From Tenericutes bacterium ADurb.Bin239 (GTDB taxonomy: Bacteria > Bacillota_I > Bacilli_A > RFN20 > CAG-826), in NCBI GenBank assembly GCA_002069815.1, contig MWCB01000007.1:1-57796 (forward strand): a stretch of 57,796 nucleotides of DNA, read 5' to 3'. The position numbers and the translations under genes were made by a program. How positions within the stretch are numbered: position 1 is the first letter of the stretch; each line of letters opens with the position of its first letter. Positions 35,289-44,207 of this stretch are shown here, one piece after another. The notes under the pieces are model-generated. The model did no database searches. It saw only the letters and a program-made list of their open reading frames with translations, and had not been told where the DNA came from.

Positions 35289-36793
35289 TGAAACGTAAAT
35301 TTGTTTTTCTACCAATTTTATTACTCAGCAGTGTTAGTTTAAGTAGTAGTCCCTCCCCTATAGTGACACATTTTGTGCCAGAGTCGGCGCTGCACGCAAG
35401 TGAACCAAGCGGTCCGCAAACTTTACGTATTTATAATTGGGAAGAGTATATCTCAGAAGAAGATGATACTGATCCTGATTGTATTGACGTTCTTGCGGCG
35501 TTCCAAGAGTACTACTTAGCGGAATACGGAGAAGAAGTAACGATTGAATATAATACCTTCTCGACTAATGAAGATATGTATAACATCGTTAAACTAAACG
35601 GAGCCAAATACGACTTAATCGCGCCAAGTGACTATATGATTCAGAGAATGGTGCGCGAAGGGATGCTTGAAACGTATGATCTTGACGAGGAAGGTAATTA
35701 TAAATATGTTCCTAATTATAACGAATACGCTAGTCCGTACTTAATTGATCTTTTTAAAGAAGACTTAGGGATTTATGAATATGCACCAGGATATATGTGG
35801 GGAACTTTTGGCTTACTCTACAATAATTCCGTAAACGATACGGTTGCTGAAGATATGAAAAGTTGGACTATCTTATGGGATCAAAAATATAATAAAAAAG
35901 TTTCAATTAAAGATAGTATGCGTGAAGGCTATTTAGTTGGTCTTTTTAAGTATTACGAAGAAGAATTATTAGACTTAGCCGCTAAAAGAGAAGCAGGACT
36001 TATTACTGATGAACAATATAATGATGAATTAAGCGACCTTTTGAATGACGTTGATCCTGACACCATTAAAGATGTCATTCATGAAATGAACGCCCTTAAA
36101 AACAATATTTATGGGTTAGAAGTTGACCAAGGTAAGATTGATATGATTACTGGTAAAATCGCCGTTAACACCGCGTGGAGTGGCGACGCTGTTTATTCCA
36201 TTGAAGAAGATCCTAATGACGTCTTGCGGTATGTTATTCCGAAAGAAGGTAGTAATATTTGGTTTGATGGCTGGATTATGCCAAAAGGCGCTAATAAAAT
36301 AGTAGCCCAACGTTTTGTTAACTTTGTCAGTCAACCAGAAATGGCAATCGCTAATATGTATTATATTGGGTACACTAGTTTTATTGCCGGCGATGAAGTC
36401 CTTGAATACGTGCTTGATAATGATGCGGTGTATGATGCCGAAGAAGCAGAAGAAACAATTGATTTAGATTTCACGTATTTCTTTAGTGACACTATTGCTA
36501 ATCCTGATGACGCGGTTATCACGATTGACGAAAGTTACGTTGGTGGGGCTTTAACGGCAATGTATCCGACCGAAGAAGAAATTGTGCGGAGTATTGTCAT
36601 GCGCGATTTTGGTGATAGCAATAAACTCGTTATTGATATGTGGGCCAACTTTAAAGCTACTGATATTCAAAATTGGATGATTGTCTTTAGTGTTATCATT
36701 GTTTTAGCGGTCGGCAGTGCGGTTACTGTTAACCAAGTAACTAAATATAAAGCGGCACGCCATAAACGCACCTTATATAAAAAAGAAGAATGA
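35288..36793 (+). CDS. potD: Polyamine-binding protein PotD, C-terminally membrane anchored
   Basis: The 501-residue binding protein has a signal peptide without a lipobox Cys and a PotD domain: LRIYNWEEYI, then KYDLIAPSDYMIQRM and KIAVNTAWSGDAVYSI, with WFDGWIMPKGANK. After the binding domain comes one membrane helix (about 460-482; MIVFSVIIVLAVGSAV) and a basic tail. Gram-positive PotD is usually a lipoprotein, so this anchor is unusual. GGAGG near the potC end precedes the ATG. It ends by overlapping the next gene by 4 bp. Confidence 0.94.
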   Translation: MKRKFVFLPILLLSSVSLSSSPSPIVTHFVPESALHASEPSGPQTLRIYNWEEYISEEDDTDPDCIDVLAAFQEYYLAEYGEEVTIEYNTFSTNEDMYNIVKLNGAKYDLIAPSDYMIQRMVREGMLETYDLDEEGNYKYVPNYNEYASPYLIDLFKEDLGIYEYAPGYMWGTFGLLYNNSVNDTVAEDMKSWTILWDQKYNKKVSIKDSMREGYLVGLFKYYEEELLDLAAKREAGLITDEQYNDELSDLLNDVDPDTIKDVIHEMNALKNNIYGLEVDQGKIDMITGKIAVNTAWSGDAVYSIEEDPNDVLRYVIPKEGSNIWFDGWIMPKGANKIVAQRFVNFVSQPEMAIANMYYIGYTSFIAGDEVLEYVLDNDAVYDAEEAEETIDLDFTYFFSDTIANPDDAVITIDESYVGGALTAMYPTEEEIVRSIVMRDFGDSNKLVIDMWANFKATDIQNWMIVFSVIIVLAVGSAVTVNQVTKYKAARHKRTLYKKEE

Positions 36794-37908
36794 AAAGATT
36801 AGCCATTATCGGGGGAGGAGTAAGTGGAGTAACCCTTGCGCGCCTTGTGCAAGACGCTTTTGAAGTCACCATCTTTGAAAGAGAAAATAGTGTTCTCCAA
36901 AAACTCTTACGCACTGGTAATGGACGCGCTAATATATATAATCGGAACATGGAGCCTCATTTTTATAACGATGCGGCCTTTTTAAAAGATCACGCTCCGC
37001 TGATTGTGAAAACGTTAGATAAGTTGTTTAATGATTTTAATATTGTTACTTTTACCGATGCGGAAGGAAGAGTTTATCCTTATAGTCGAAGCGCTAAAGC
37101 CTTACGGGCCTTACTTTTAAAAAATCTTAAAGTCGATGTACGAGTTGACACGAATGTAAATGAAATCATTCATGATAAAAATGGCTATAAAGTAAACGGG
37201 GAAAAGTTTGACGCGGTAGCTTTAACGATGGGAAGTAGCGCGGGTTTATTAAAGTATCCTCTCGATAATAATAACGCGGCTCTCATTAGTGGTCTTAACC
37301 TAGAAACAACCGAACTAGTGGCGACAATTAAAACGATAAAAGTTAAGGAAAATTTAAAGCGCATCGAAAATGAAAAAGTGACCGCTAGACTTACGCTTTT
37401 AGAAAACGGAAATCCAATTGCAAGTGATGTGGGCGAGATCTTATTTAAGAAAGACGGCTTAAGCGGAATTGTTAGTTTTATTCTTAGTAGTTATCTCGAA
37501 TGGGCGGTGCTGAAAAATCCAGATTGGCACTATTGTTTAGTTATGGATTTAATGCCCGAATATTCAAAAAAAGAAGTAGTAAAAAGGCTGAAAAATGAGG
37601 ATGATTTAGACATAGTTTTTAGCCCTAATTTAGTAGCTTTTTTAAAGGGGCGCAAAGAGCCTTTATTAGAAAGAGTTAAAGCCCTCCCTTTTACTCCTAA
37701 ACCAAAGAATAATCCGGCGAACACTAGTGCGCTTCACGGCGGTATTTGTCTCGCGCAACTTACCCAAAATTTCGAAGTAAAGAAGATGGAGAATCTTTAT
37801 GCTTTGGGTGAAGTCATTAACATTGACGGAATCTGTGGAGGATACAATTTAGCGTTTGCTTTTTACTCAGCCAAAGTCGTAAGTGAGCACCTCTTACGAA
37901 AATTGTAA
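36790..37908 (+). CDS. FAD-dependent oxidoreductase, HI0933/YhiN-like flavoprotein
   Basis: The 372-residue flavoprotein has the FAD loop AIIGGGVSGVTLA at residues 5-17 and the family stretch LLRTGNGRANIYN (variant of K-x-GNGRCN). A C-terminal ending GEVINIDGICGGYNLAFAF is diagnostic of the HI0933 family. Members include the bile acid reductase-related BaiN group, but no substrate can be assigned. ATGA overlaps the potD stop, so it belongs to the pot operon. Confidence 0.88.
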   Translation: MKRLAIIGGGVSGVTLARLVQDAFEVTIFERENSVLQKLLRTGNGRANIYNRNMEPHFYNDAAFLKDHAPLIVKTLDKLFNDFNIVTFTDAEGRVYPYSRSAKALRALLLKNLKVDVRVDTNVNEIIHDKNGYKVNGEKFDAVALTMGSSAGLLKYPLDNNNAALISGLNLETTELVATIKTIKVKENLKRIENEKVTARLTLLENGNPIASDVGEILFKKDGLSGIVSFILSSYLEWAVLKNPDWHYCLVMDLMPEYSKKEVVKRLKNEDDLDIVFSPNLVAFLKGRKEPLLERVKALPFTPKPKNNPANTSALHGGICLAQLTQNFEVKKMENLYALGEVINIDGICGGYNLAFAFYSAKVVSEHLLRKL

Positions 37909-37940
37909 AAATAGCGCTTCCAAGTTATACAATGTCCAAA

Positions 37941-38079
37941 TTACTAATAAAAACCCAGCAAAAATAATGTATTTTGCCCAATTTAGTAAACAATTAGTAG
38001 TTATTTTTCTTTCCAAATTTTCAAAAACACAAGAATTTTGATTACTAAATAATTACTATTCTCGGTACCTTTTTACCGA
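37941..38079. promoter_or_regulatory. nrdD upstream region with repeated TTAGTA motifs and a hairpin
   Basis: The 260-bp gap contains five copies of TTAGTA or its complement (37941 TTACTAAT, 37982 TTTAGTAA, 37993 ATTAGTAG, 38042 TTACTAAA, 38052 ATTACTAT) and a short hairpin TCGGTA/TACCGA (38062-38079). They may be binding sites controlling ribonucleotide reductase. They do not match the NrdR box I know. No terminator of the pot operon is evident. Confidence 0.4.
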
Positions 38080-38168
38080 TAAGTAACAAGTGTTGCAAAG
38101 TTGCTTTTTTTGTTTTAACCTTATTGACAGAAATTAGATTCGAAGAAATTATTAAAGGAGGGTTTTTT

Positions 38169-40532
38169 ATGGTCACTCATATTCGGAAAAGAGATGGAAG
38201 GTTACAAAAGTTTAACGCTAGTAAAATTGCTAATGCAATCAATGCTGCCTATGGTCAAAGTAACGATGTCCAAGCCCTTCTTTTTGCTGCTGAAATTACC
38301 AATAATTTAAATACCAATTATAGCGGAACAATTGATATTGAAGTCGTCCAGGATGAAGTTGAAAAATTCTTGATGAAAAAAGATCCTGAAACCGCGAAAC
38401 GATATATATTATATAGAAAAGATCGCGAACGGATTAGAAACGCTAAAAGCACCGTTTTTAACTATAAGAAACTCGTTGAAGATTATCTAAATATTGCGGA
38501 CTGGCGCGTTAAAGAAAACTCTACTGTTAACTATTCACTAGGTGGTCTTATTTTAAGTAATAGTGGCGCTGTGACCGCGAACTATTGGTTAAGTGAAGTG
38601 TATGATGAAGAAATTGCAAATGCACATCGGAGCGCCGCCATTCACATTCATGACTTAAGTATGCTTTCGGCCTATTGTGCGGGCTGGGATATTGAAAAGA
38701 TTATTCGCGATGGGGTTGGCGGGGTTGAAGGTAAAATCACTAGTAAGCCAGCGAAACATTTATTCACCCTTTGTAATCAACTCGTTAACTTTTTAGGGAT
38801 TATGCAAAACGAATGGGCGGGGGCTCAAGCCTTCTCTAGTTTTGACACTTACCTTGCTCCCTTTATTAAAGTCGATAATTTAAGTTATGAAGACGTTAAA
38901 CAAGCGATCCAATCCTTTGTCTTTGGCGTTAACACACCAAGCCGCTGGGGTAGCCAAGCCCCGTTTAGCAACATTACCCTAGACTGGACAGTTCCTGATG
39001 ATTTAGCCGAACGTCCCGCCATTGTCGGGGGCAAAGACATGGACTTTCGCTATAAAGACTGTCAAAAAGAAATGGATATGATTAATAAAGCGTTCCTTGA
39101 AGTGATGATTGAAGGTGACGCTAATGGGCGCGGGTTCCAATATCCAATTCCCACGTATTCAATTACCCGTGAGTTTTCATGGAAAGAAAGTGAAAATAAT
39201 AAGCTATTATTTGAAATGACCGCTAAATATGGCACCCCATATTTTAGTAACTATATTAATAGTGATATGGAACCAAGTGATGTTAGGAGTATGTGCTGTC
39301 GCTTACGGCTTGACTTACGGGAATTACGGAAGAAGTCAGGCGGCTTCTTTGGGGCTGGTAGTAATACGGGTTCTGTTGGGGTTGTAACCCTTAATATGCC
39401 GCGCCTTGCTTATCTAGCGCGGACAGAAATGGAATTTTTCAGCGAATTAGATCGTCTTATGGACATAAGCGCGCGCAGCCTTAAAGTTAAACGCGATGTC
39501 ATTAGCAAATTACTAGAAGACGGATTATTCCCTTACACAAAGCGTTATTTAGGTCACTTTGACAATCACTTTTCAACGATTGGACTCGTAGGGATGAATG
39601 AAGCGTGTCTAAACGCCCGCTGGTTACAAAAAGATTTGGGCGATAAAGAAGCGCAAGAATTCACTATTAAAGTTCTTAATTACATGCGCGAAAGACTTAG
39701 TGATTACCAAGAACAGTACGGAGATCTCTATAATTTAGAAGCAACTCCCGCCGAAAGTACCGCCTATCGCTTTGCTAAACACGACAAAGTAAGATATCCT
39801 GACATCATCACTGCGAATAAGGATGGTGGTGACCCCTTCTACACAAACTCTAGTCACTTACCAGTTGGGTATACCACAAGTGTCAGTGAGGCGCTTGCCA
39901 TTCAAGATGAATTACAAACACTTTATACCTCGGGAACAGTCTTCCATACTTTCCTTGGTCAAAAGTTACCAAACTGGCAAACAGCGGCAACTCTAGTAAG
40001 AAAGATTGCTGAAAACTATAAGCTTCCTTACTTTACGATGTCACCAACATATTCAATTTGTACAACGCATGGTTATATAAGCGGTGAAGTTAAAGTTTGT
40101 CCTGAATGTCAACGCACCACCGAAATTTATTCGCGAATTACGGGTTACTATCGGCCGGTTAAAAACTGGAATGATGGGAAGAAGGCTGAATTTGAAAATA
40201 GATTAGAATACGAAGCACCTTTCTTAACTGAATTTAAAGAGAAAAAAGAAAACAAAGTTGTCAAGGAAGTGCTCCGTGATGTTACGAGTGCTGAAGAATA
40301 TTTACTCTTTACCACGAAAACTTGTCCTAATTGCCGCTTAGTGCAAGTAGCGTTAAACGATAAGAATATTAAATATACCGTCATTGATGCGGAAGAAGAT
40401 ATTGCCTTAAGCAAGCGTTATGAAATTCGTAGTGTGCCTACCCTTATTCGTGTAAACGAAGCAAACTATGATGCCTTTGTCAATTATTCTAATATTGTGC
40501 GGCACTTAAAACATCGTGATGACCAACAATAA
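38169..40532 (+). CDS. nrdD: Anaerobic (class III) ribonucleotide reductase with fused glutaredoxin-like domain
   Basis: The 787-residue enzyme makes dNTPs without oxygen. An ATP-cone (MVTHIRKRDGRLQKFNASKI) leads. The catalytic barrel follows, with Cys-rich stretches (SMCCRLRLDL). A zinc-binding part (SICTTHGYI, VCPECQ) comes before the glycyl radical loop RITGYYRPVKNWNDGK (Gly659). After a linker, residues about 708-787 form a glutaredoxin/NrdH-like domain with TCPNC (Cys719/Cys722) and the SVPTL cis-Pro loop. The start at 38169 has AAAGGAGG 7 nt upstream; a TTG at 38124 is rejected. The fusion suggests thioredoxin-type rather than formate-driven reduction. Confidence 0.95.
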   Translation: MVTHIRKRDGRLQKFNASKIANAINAAYGQSNDVQALLFAAEITNNLNTNYSGTIDIEVVQDEVEKFLMKKDPETAKRYILYRKDRERIRNAKSTVFNYKKLVEDYLNIADWRVKENSTVNYSLGGLILSNSGAVTANYWLSEVYDEEIANAHRSAAIHIHDLSMLSAYCAGWDIEKIIRDGVGGVEGKITSKPAKHLFTLCNQLVNFLGIMQNEWAGAQAFSSFDTYLAPFIKVDNLSYEDVKQAIQSFVFGVNTPSRWGSQAPFSNITLDWTVPDDLAERPAIVGGKDMDFRYKDCQKEMDMINKAFLEVMIEGDANGRGFQYPIPTYSITREFSWKESENNKLLFEMTAKYGTPYFSNYINSDMEPSDVRSMCCRLRLDLRELRKKSGGFFGAGSNTGSVGVVTLNMPRLAYLARTEMEFFSELDRLMDISARSLKVKRDVISKLLEDGLFPYTKRYLGHFDNHFSTIGLVGMNEACLNARWLQKDLGDKEAQEFTIKVLNYMRERLSDYQEQYGDLYNLEATPAESTAYRFAKHDKVRYPDIITANKDGGDPFYTNSSHLPVGYTTSVSEALAIQDELQTLYTSGTVFHTFLGQKLPNWQTAATLVRKIAENYKLPYFTMSPTYSICTTHGYISGEVKVCPECQRTTEIYSRITGYYRPVKNWNDGKKAEFENRLEYEAPFLTEFKEKKENKVVKEVLRDVTSAEEYLLFTTKTCPNCRLVQVALNDKNIKYTVIDAEEDIALSKRYEIRSVPTLIRVNEANYDAFVNYSNIVRHLKHRDDQQ

Positions 40533-41037
40533 AACAATAAGACTTGCGGGCTACGTAAACGATTCCTTGGTTGATGGACCAGGGATTCGTTTTACTATAT
40601 TCACTCAAGGATGTCCTTATGCTTGTAAAGGGTGCCATAATCCTGATACTTGGGATCCAAAAGGCGGGGAAGAAGTCTTAATCAGCGAACTTATTAGTAA
40701 ATGGAAAAATAATCCGTTACTAGATGGCATTACCCTTAGTGGCGGGGAACCTTTACTACAAAAAGAAGCGCTCTTACCAATTATTGCCGAAGCAAAAAAG
40801 GACGGATTAAATATAACCTTGTACACTGGTTCAACCTATGAAGAACTAGTGAAAAGAAATGATCCGACGATTAATCAAATTTTAAAAGAAGTAGATTATT
40901 TAATTGATGGACCCTTTAAGATTGAAGAGATTAATTTAGATTTACTATATCGCGGCAGTAATAACCAACGGATTATTGACTTAAGAAAGACCACTCCTAA
41001 TAAAATAGTGGTTATCCATTCAATAGAAGATTTTTAA
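40519..41037 (+). CDS. nrdG: Anaerobic ribonucleotide reductase activase (radical SAM)
   Basis: The 172-residue activase installs the glycyl radical on NrdD. The [4Fe-4S] motif QGCPYACKGCHNP (CxxxCxxC) and SGGEPLLQ are typical. It starts inside the nrdD end (14-bp overlap), so translation is coupled; an adjacent GTG at 40516 would add one Met. It has the normal family length. Confidence 0.95.
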   Translation: MTNNKTIRLAGYVNDSLVDGPGIRFTIFTQGCPYACKGCHNPDTWDPKGGEEVLISELISKWKNNPLLDGITLSGGEPLLQKEALLPIIAEAKKDGLNITLYTGSTYEELVKRNDPTINQILKEVDYLIDGPFKIEEINLDLLYRGSNNQRIIDLRKTTPNKIVVIHSIEDF

Positions 41038-41094
41038 TATATAGTGCATTATGTAGTTGTTAAAAAAATATTTGTAAGTTTTATTTTTCAAGTT

Positions 41095-41119
41095 CCACTT
41101 AATATAAGTGGTTTATAAT
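41095..41119 (+). promoter_or_regulatory. Palindrome beside a -10-like element, between nrdG and esterase
   Basis: CCACTTA and TAAGTGG (3-nt loop, 41095-41111) are immediately followed by TTTATAAT. It might be a weak nrdG terminator or an operator; no -35 is seen at 16-18 bp from TATAAT. Confidence 0.35.
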
Positions 41120-41156
41120 TCTATAAAAAACTGTTTCAAAAAAGCGTATTTTTTTA

Positions 41157-41185
41157 TTGCGTAATCTTTTTGCAAACGTTATCAT
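41157..41185 (+). promoter_or_regulatory. Esterase promoter with LacI-type operator
   Basis: TTGCGT (41157-41162) and TATCAT (41180-41185) are 17 bp apart. The 14-bp site TGCAAACGTTATCA (41171-41184) overlaps the -10 and matches the LacI/CcpA half-site pattern TGnnAnCGnTnnCA. The same site type occurs at 48430. Confidence 0.65.
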
Positions 41186-41209
41186 AAATTTGTAAAAGGG
41201 GGCATTAAT

Positions 41210-43006
41210 ATGAAAAAGGTGCGAAAATATATCATTCCATTTATATTCTTATCAAGCTTTGCGTTATTTACTAATAGCAAAGTTGATGTACATTATAGTC
41301 CTAAACGAGAAGTGGCTCGCGCCACTAATGCCAAAATTGATTTAGACAAAAGTCCTGCAACGCCTTTATGGGTCAATACAACTTTCACCAGTAACATGGT
41401 TTTGCAACGCAATAAACGAGTGAAAATTTTTGGTTATGGTGGTGAAGCTGGAGAAGTGGTGACAGTTAACTTTGCTGGTCAAACTAAAACAACCGAAAAC
41501 ACAGCGGACGGCTGGGCCCTTTATCTTGACGCCATGATTGAAAACAAGGTTGGTCAAACCTTAACCATTATCCACAAAGAACAAACAATTACGCTGACTA
41601 ACGTCGTTGTTGGTGATGTTTTACTTTGCTCTGGTCAATCAAATATGGCTTTTCAACTCCAATATTTTGTAAATAAAAGGGCATCGGTTAAAACTGAGTA
41701 TATGTCGCTTAATAATTATAAAAATATAAGAGTCTATGATGCTTCTAGTGTTAATTTAGAAAGATCAGAACCGACCATTTATCAAGAATCGTTAGGCCGC
41801 TCATGGAAATTGTGTAACGACTATGATTCAATCAAATTCTATTCAGCTTACGCGCTAGGGGCAGCAAGTAATTATTCATCAGTAGTGGGCGATAGTGTTC
41901 CAATTGGAATTATCATTGCCGCTGTTTCGGGGACGCAAATCGAAGAATGGATTGATCCAGCTACTATTGCGTCAAATTCCTTTATCTCATACGCGGGTGA
42001 TCGTAATTCACGTTATTATAATGGTTATATTCATAACTTAGCGGGTTACACTATTAGCGGTTTCTTATGGTATCAAGGCTGTAGTAATGCTGATCCTGGC
42101 ATGGTAAATGATTATAAAATTGCTTTCTCCATGATGCTATCCCACTATCGGCAAATATTTGAAAACCCGACCTTGCCTGCAATTGTGCAACAACTAGTGC
42201 AACTAACAAGCGTTGTGGAAATTTCTTACATCCGAATAGCGCAATGGGAATTTATGTCCACAATCTCTAATGGTTATACTATTAACGGATTTGATACTGG
42301 TGATATGAGTCCCACTGATGGGATTCATCCTGTTGATAAATGGGTATTAGGTCAAAGAGTTGCCGGTGCTCTAGCGCTTGCAAGTGGGATTAAAAAAGAT
42401 GAAATGCTCAATCAAGATTTACCTTACGGGGTATCTTCCGCCATTACTTCAGCGACATGTGTGCAAGATGGTGACGAAAAAGTTATCACCATTAACACCG
42501 CTAATGAAGATGACTATTGGACCGCTACTGGTGATATCACTGGTTTCCAAATTTTTTGTGATTACACTTGGCAAGATGTTACCGCGACAGTAGTGGATGG
42601 TAAAATTCAAATTCGCACTACTCTTGCCGAAGCGACGCGTATTCGTTATAACTTTTGTAATGGTTATATTCATGGTGGTAGTCAACCTTATGCTCGAGTG
42701 GAGACACCCGTCTTTGTTTATGCTGGTGGGTTGCCACTTGCTATCGCGCGTCGTATTGATGTTGAGATGAGTGATGATCCTTTACCACCGACAAGTTCAG
42801 AACCCGATGTTTCTGAACCTGATACCGAAGAACCTAGTGACTCTGCAATAGCGACGTCGCTCCCCGCTGAAACATCAGTCCCTGAGGAAGAAGCAAAACC
42901 AAGTGCCACTAATCCAGTGGGATTAACAGTGGGTATTGGGATCCTTAGTCTTGGTTTAGGACTTGGACTTGGTGTCTTGTTAACTAAACGTAAGATAATT
43001 AAATAA
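41210..43006 (+). CDS. Surface sialate O-acetylesterase-like SGNH esterase
   Basis: The 598-residue protein has a signal peptide and a sialate O-acetylesterase-type fold. GDVLLCSGQSNM holds the catalytic Ser144, GFLWYQGCSNAD is block III-like, and DMSPTDGIHPVDKW holds Asp370/His373. An N-terminal beta-sandwich precedes the SGNH domain, as in SIAE-type esterases. A long Ser/Pro/Glu linker (for example PPTSSEPDVSEPDTEEPSD) leads to a C-terminal membrane helix and the tail TKRKIIK. Such enzymes remove O-acetyl groups from sialic acid or other glycans, and mucin use is inferred. GGGGG precedes the ATG. Confidence 0.9.
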   Translation: MKKVRKYIIPFIFLSSFALFTNSKVDVHYSPKREVARATNAKIDLDKSPATPLWVNTTFTSNMVLQRNKRVKIFGYGGEAGEVVTVNFAGQTKTTENTADGWALYLDAMIENKVGQTLTIIHKEQTITLTNVVVGDVLLCSGQSNMAFQLQYFVNKRASVKTEYMSLNNYKNIRVYDASSVNLERSEPTIYQESLGRSWKLCNDYDSIKFYSAYALGAASNYSSVVGDSVPIGIIIAAVSGTQIEEWIDPATIASNSFISYAGDRNSRYYNGYIHNLAGYTISGFLWYQGCSNADPGMVNDYKIAFSMMLSHYRQIFENPTLPAIVQQLVQLTSVVEISYIRIAQWEFMSTISNGYTINGFDTGDMSPTDGIHPVDKWVLGQRVAGALALASGIKKDEMLNQDLPYGVSSAITSATCVQDGDEKVITINTANEDDYWTATGDITGFQIFCDYTWQDVTATVVDGKIQIRTTLAEATRIRYNFCNGYIHGGSQPYARVETPVFVYAGGLPLAIARRIDVEMSDDPLPPTSSEPDVSEPDTEEPSDSAIATSLPAETSVPEEEAKPSATNPVGLTVGIGILSLGLGLGLGVLLTKRKIIK

Positions 43007-43023
43007 ATTTAATATGCTAAAGC

Positions 43024-43058
43024 AAAAAAAAGAGTGGCCGTATCGGTCACTCTTTTCT
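43024..43058. terminator. Bidirectional terminator between convergent genes
   Basis: AAAAGAGTGGCCG (43028-43040) pairs with CGGTCACTCTTTT (43044-43056), with one G-U pair and a 3-nt loop. A-runs and T-runs on both sides let it serve the esterase gene and the ABC exporter genes. Confidence 0.9.
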
Positions 43059-43076
43059 TGATTATAAATGCATTTT

Positions 43077-44207
43077 TTACTTTCTAAACATTACTTTTTC
43101 ACTGTTAAACATGAGTGTTAGTAAGTATACTCCGGCTGCCCCAAAAATAATATTACTAACGACAGTTAGCACAAAGGGGATAGCCATAAACTCACCCCCA
43201 AAGATAGACAAAAGGGTATTAACTGAGTTAAAGACGGGGATTAAGTAGAGGGCGTTATTTTTAGCTGCACTACCAAACATCGTTCCAATACTTGAAGCCA
43301 TAATCACCATCATCAGTGGGGCACTTAAACTATTAGCCTCTTTAATTGATTTAGCAAAAGCACTTAAAAGACTAATTAAGACAATAAAGACAAAGATAGT
43401 GGAAATAAGGACACTAAAGAGCGCTAAGTAAGTGCCGACCCCAAAATTACTAAAGTTAAATTCGGCTCCAACCATTTTGGGAAGACTTAGCATTACCCCA
43501 AGGAAACTACTTGTGGCGCTAACCATAGCGACGATACTTAAGGCAATGATTTTACCAATGGCAAGGGTGCTTCTTTTAACAGGAGTAACAAGGAGGGTAG
43601 CAATCGTGCCTCTTTCTTTTTCGCCGGCAATACTTTCAGGAGCAACCGCCATCGCCCCTGTAAAGAGAAAGGTAATAAGTAAGAAGGGGAGCATCCCCAT
43701 AATAATAGTGGTGCCAAGATCACCTTGCGTTGAATAGTCAACAGGAGTGGCCACGTATGTTTGTAAAATGTTATTTAAAATAACGGAATAAGCTTGATAA
43801 ACATTCATGCTCGGAATACTTGAAGCATTATAGTGAAAAGTAACAACTGGTGGATTCTCTGGATCATTTGCCGCATACTTGGCTAAGAAATCAACATCAT
43901 ACACTACATATAAATCAAGCTTTTTTTCTTCAAGCATCATTTTATAGTCCGCGGGTGTTTCGTCAAGATATGTTACTTTTTCAAAATCGAGAAAGTTCTC
44001 AATATTGAAACGAGGATCATCAGGTTTATTTTCAATACGGAGTACATATTCATGGTCTTTACCTTCTTGGGCCTTTTTCATGACGTCTCCCATGATGGTA
44101 TAAAGAATAAAGATAATAACACCAGGGATAATTAAAGCGGTCAGCATTCTTTTATCAGTGAAGAAGCGCCGTAATTCTTTTTTAATAACGGTCCATAAGT
44201 TTTTCAT
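43077..44207 (-). CDS. natB: ABC-2 type export permease (NatB-like)
   Basis: The 376-residue membrane protein has one N-terminal helix (LIIPGVIIFILYTIMG), a large extracytoplasmic part (about 45-170) and five C-terminal helices. AGEKERGTIATLLVTPVKRS is the coupling stretch typical of NatB/ABC-2 permeases. Natrium export is known for NatAB in Bacillus; the substrate here is unknown. GGAG lies before the start, and the ATG shares one base with the stop of the ATPase gene. Confidence 0.85.
   Translation of the reverse strand: MKNLWTVIKKELRRFFTDKRMLTALIIPGVIIFILYTIMGDVMKKAQEGKDHEYVLRIENKPDDPRFNIENFLDFEKVTYLDETPADYKMMLEEKKLDLYVVYDVDFLAKYAANDPENPPVVTFHYNASSIPSMNVYQAYSVILNNILQTYVATPVDYSTQGDLGTTIIMGMLPFLLITFLFTGAMAVAPESIAGEKERGTIATLLVTPVKRSTLAIGKIIALSIVAMVSATSSFLGVMLSLPKMVGAEFNFSNFGVGTYLALFSVLISTIFVFIVLISLLSAFAKSIKEANSLSAPLMMVIMASSIGTMFGSAAKNNALYLIPVFNSVNTLLSIFGGEFMAIPFVLTVVSNIIFGAAGVYLLTLMFNSEKVMFRK

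Noticed and set aside
38124..38168. Longer NrdD starting with TTG at 38124
   Set aside because: The ATP-cone normally starts near the terminus and AAAGGAGG precedes ATG 38169 at good spacing.
37909..38168. NrdR box upstream of nrdD
   Set aside because: No pair matching the ACACAATATATTGTGT-like consensus was visible.
41095..41119. Palindrome as the nrdG terminator
   Set aside because: The T-run is broken (TTTATAATTCT), so a terminator is uncertain; it is reported as regulatory with low confidence.
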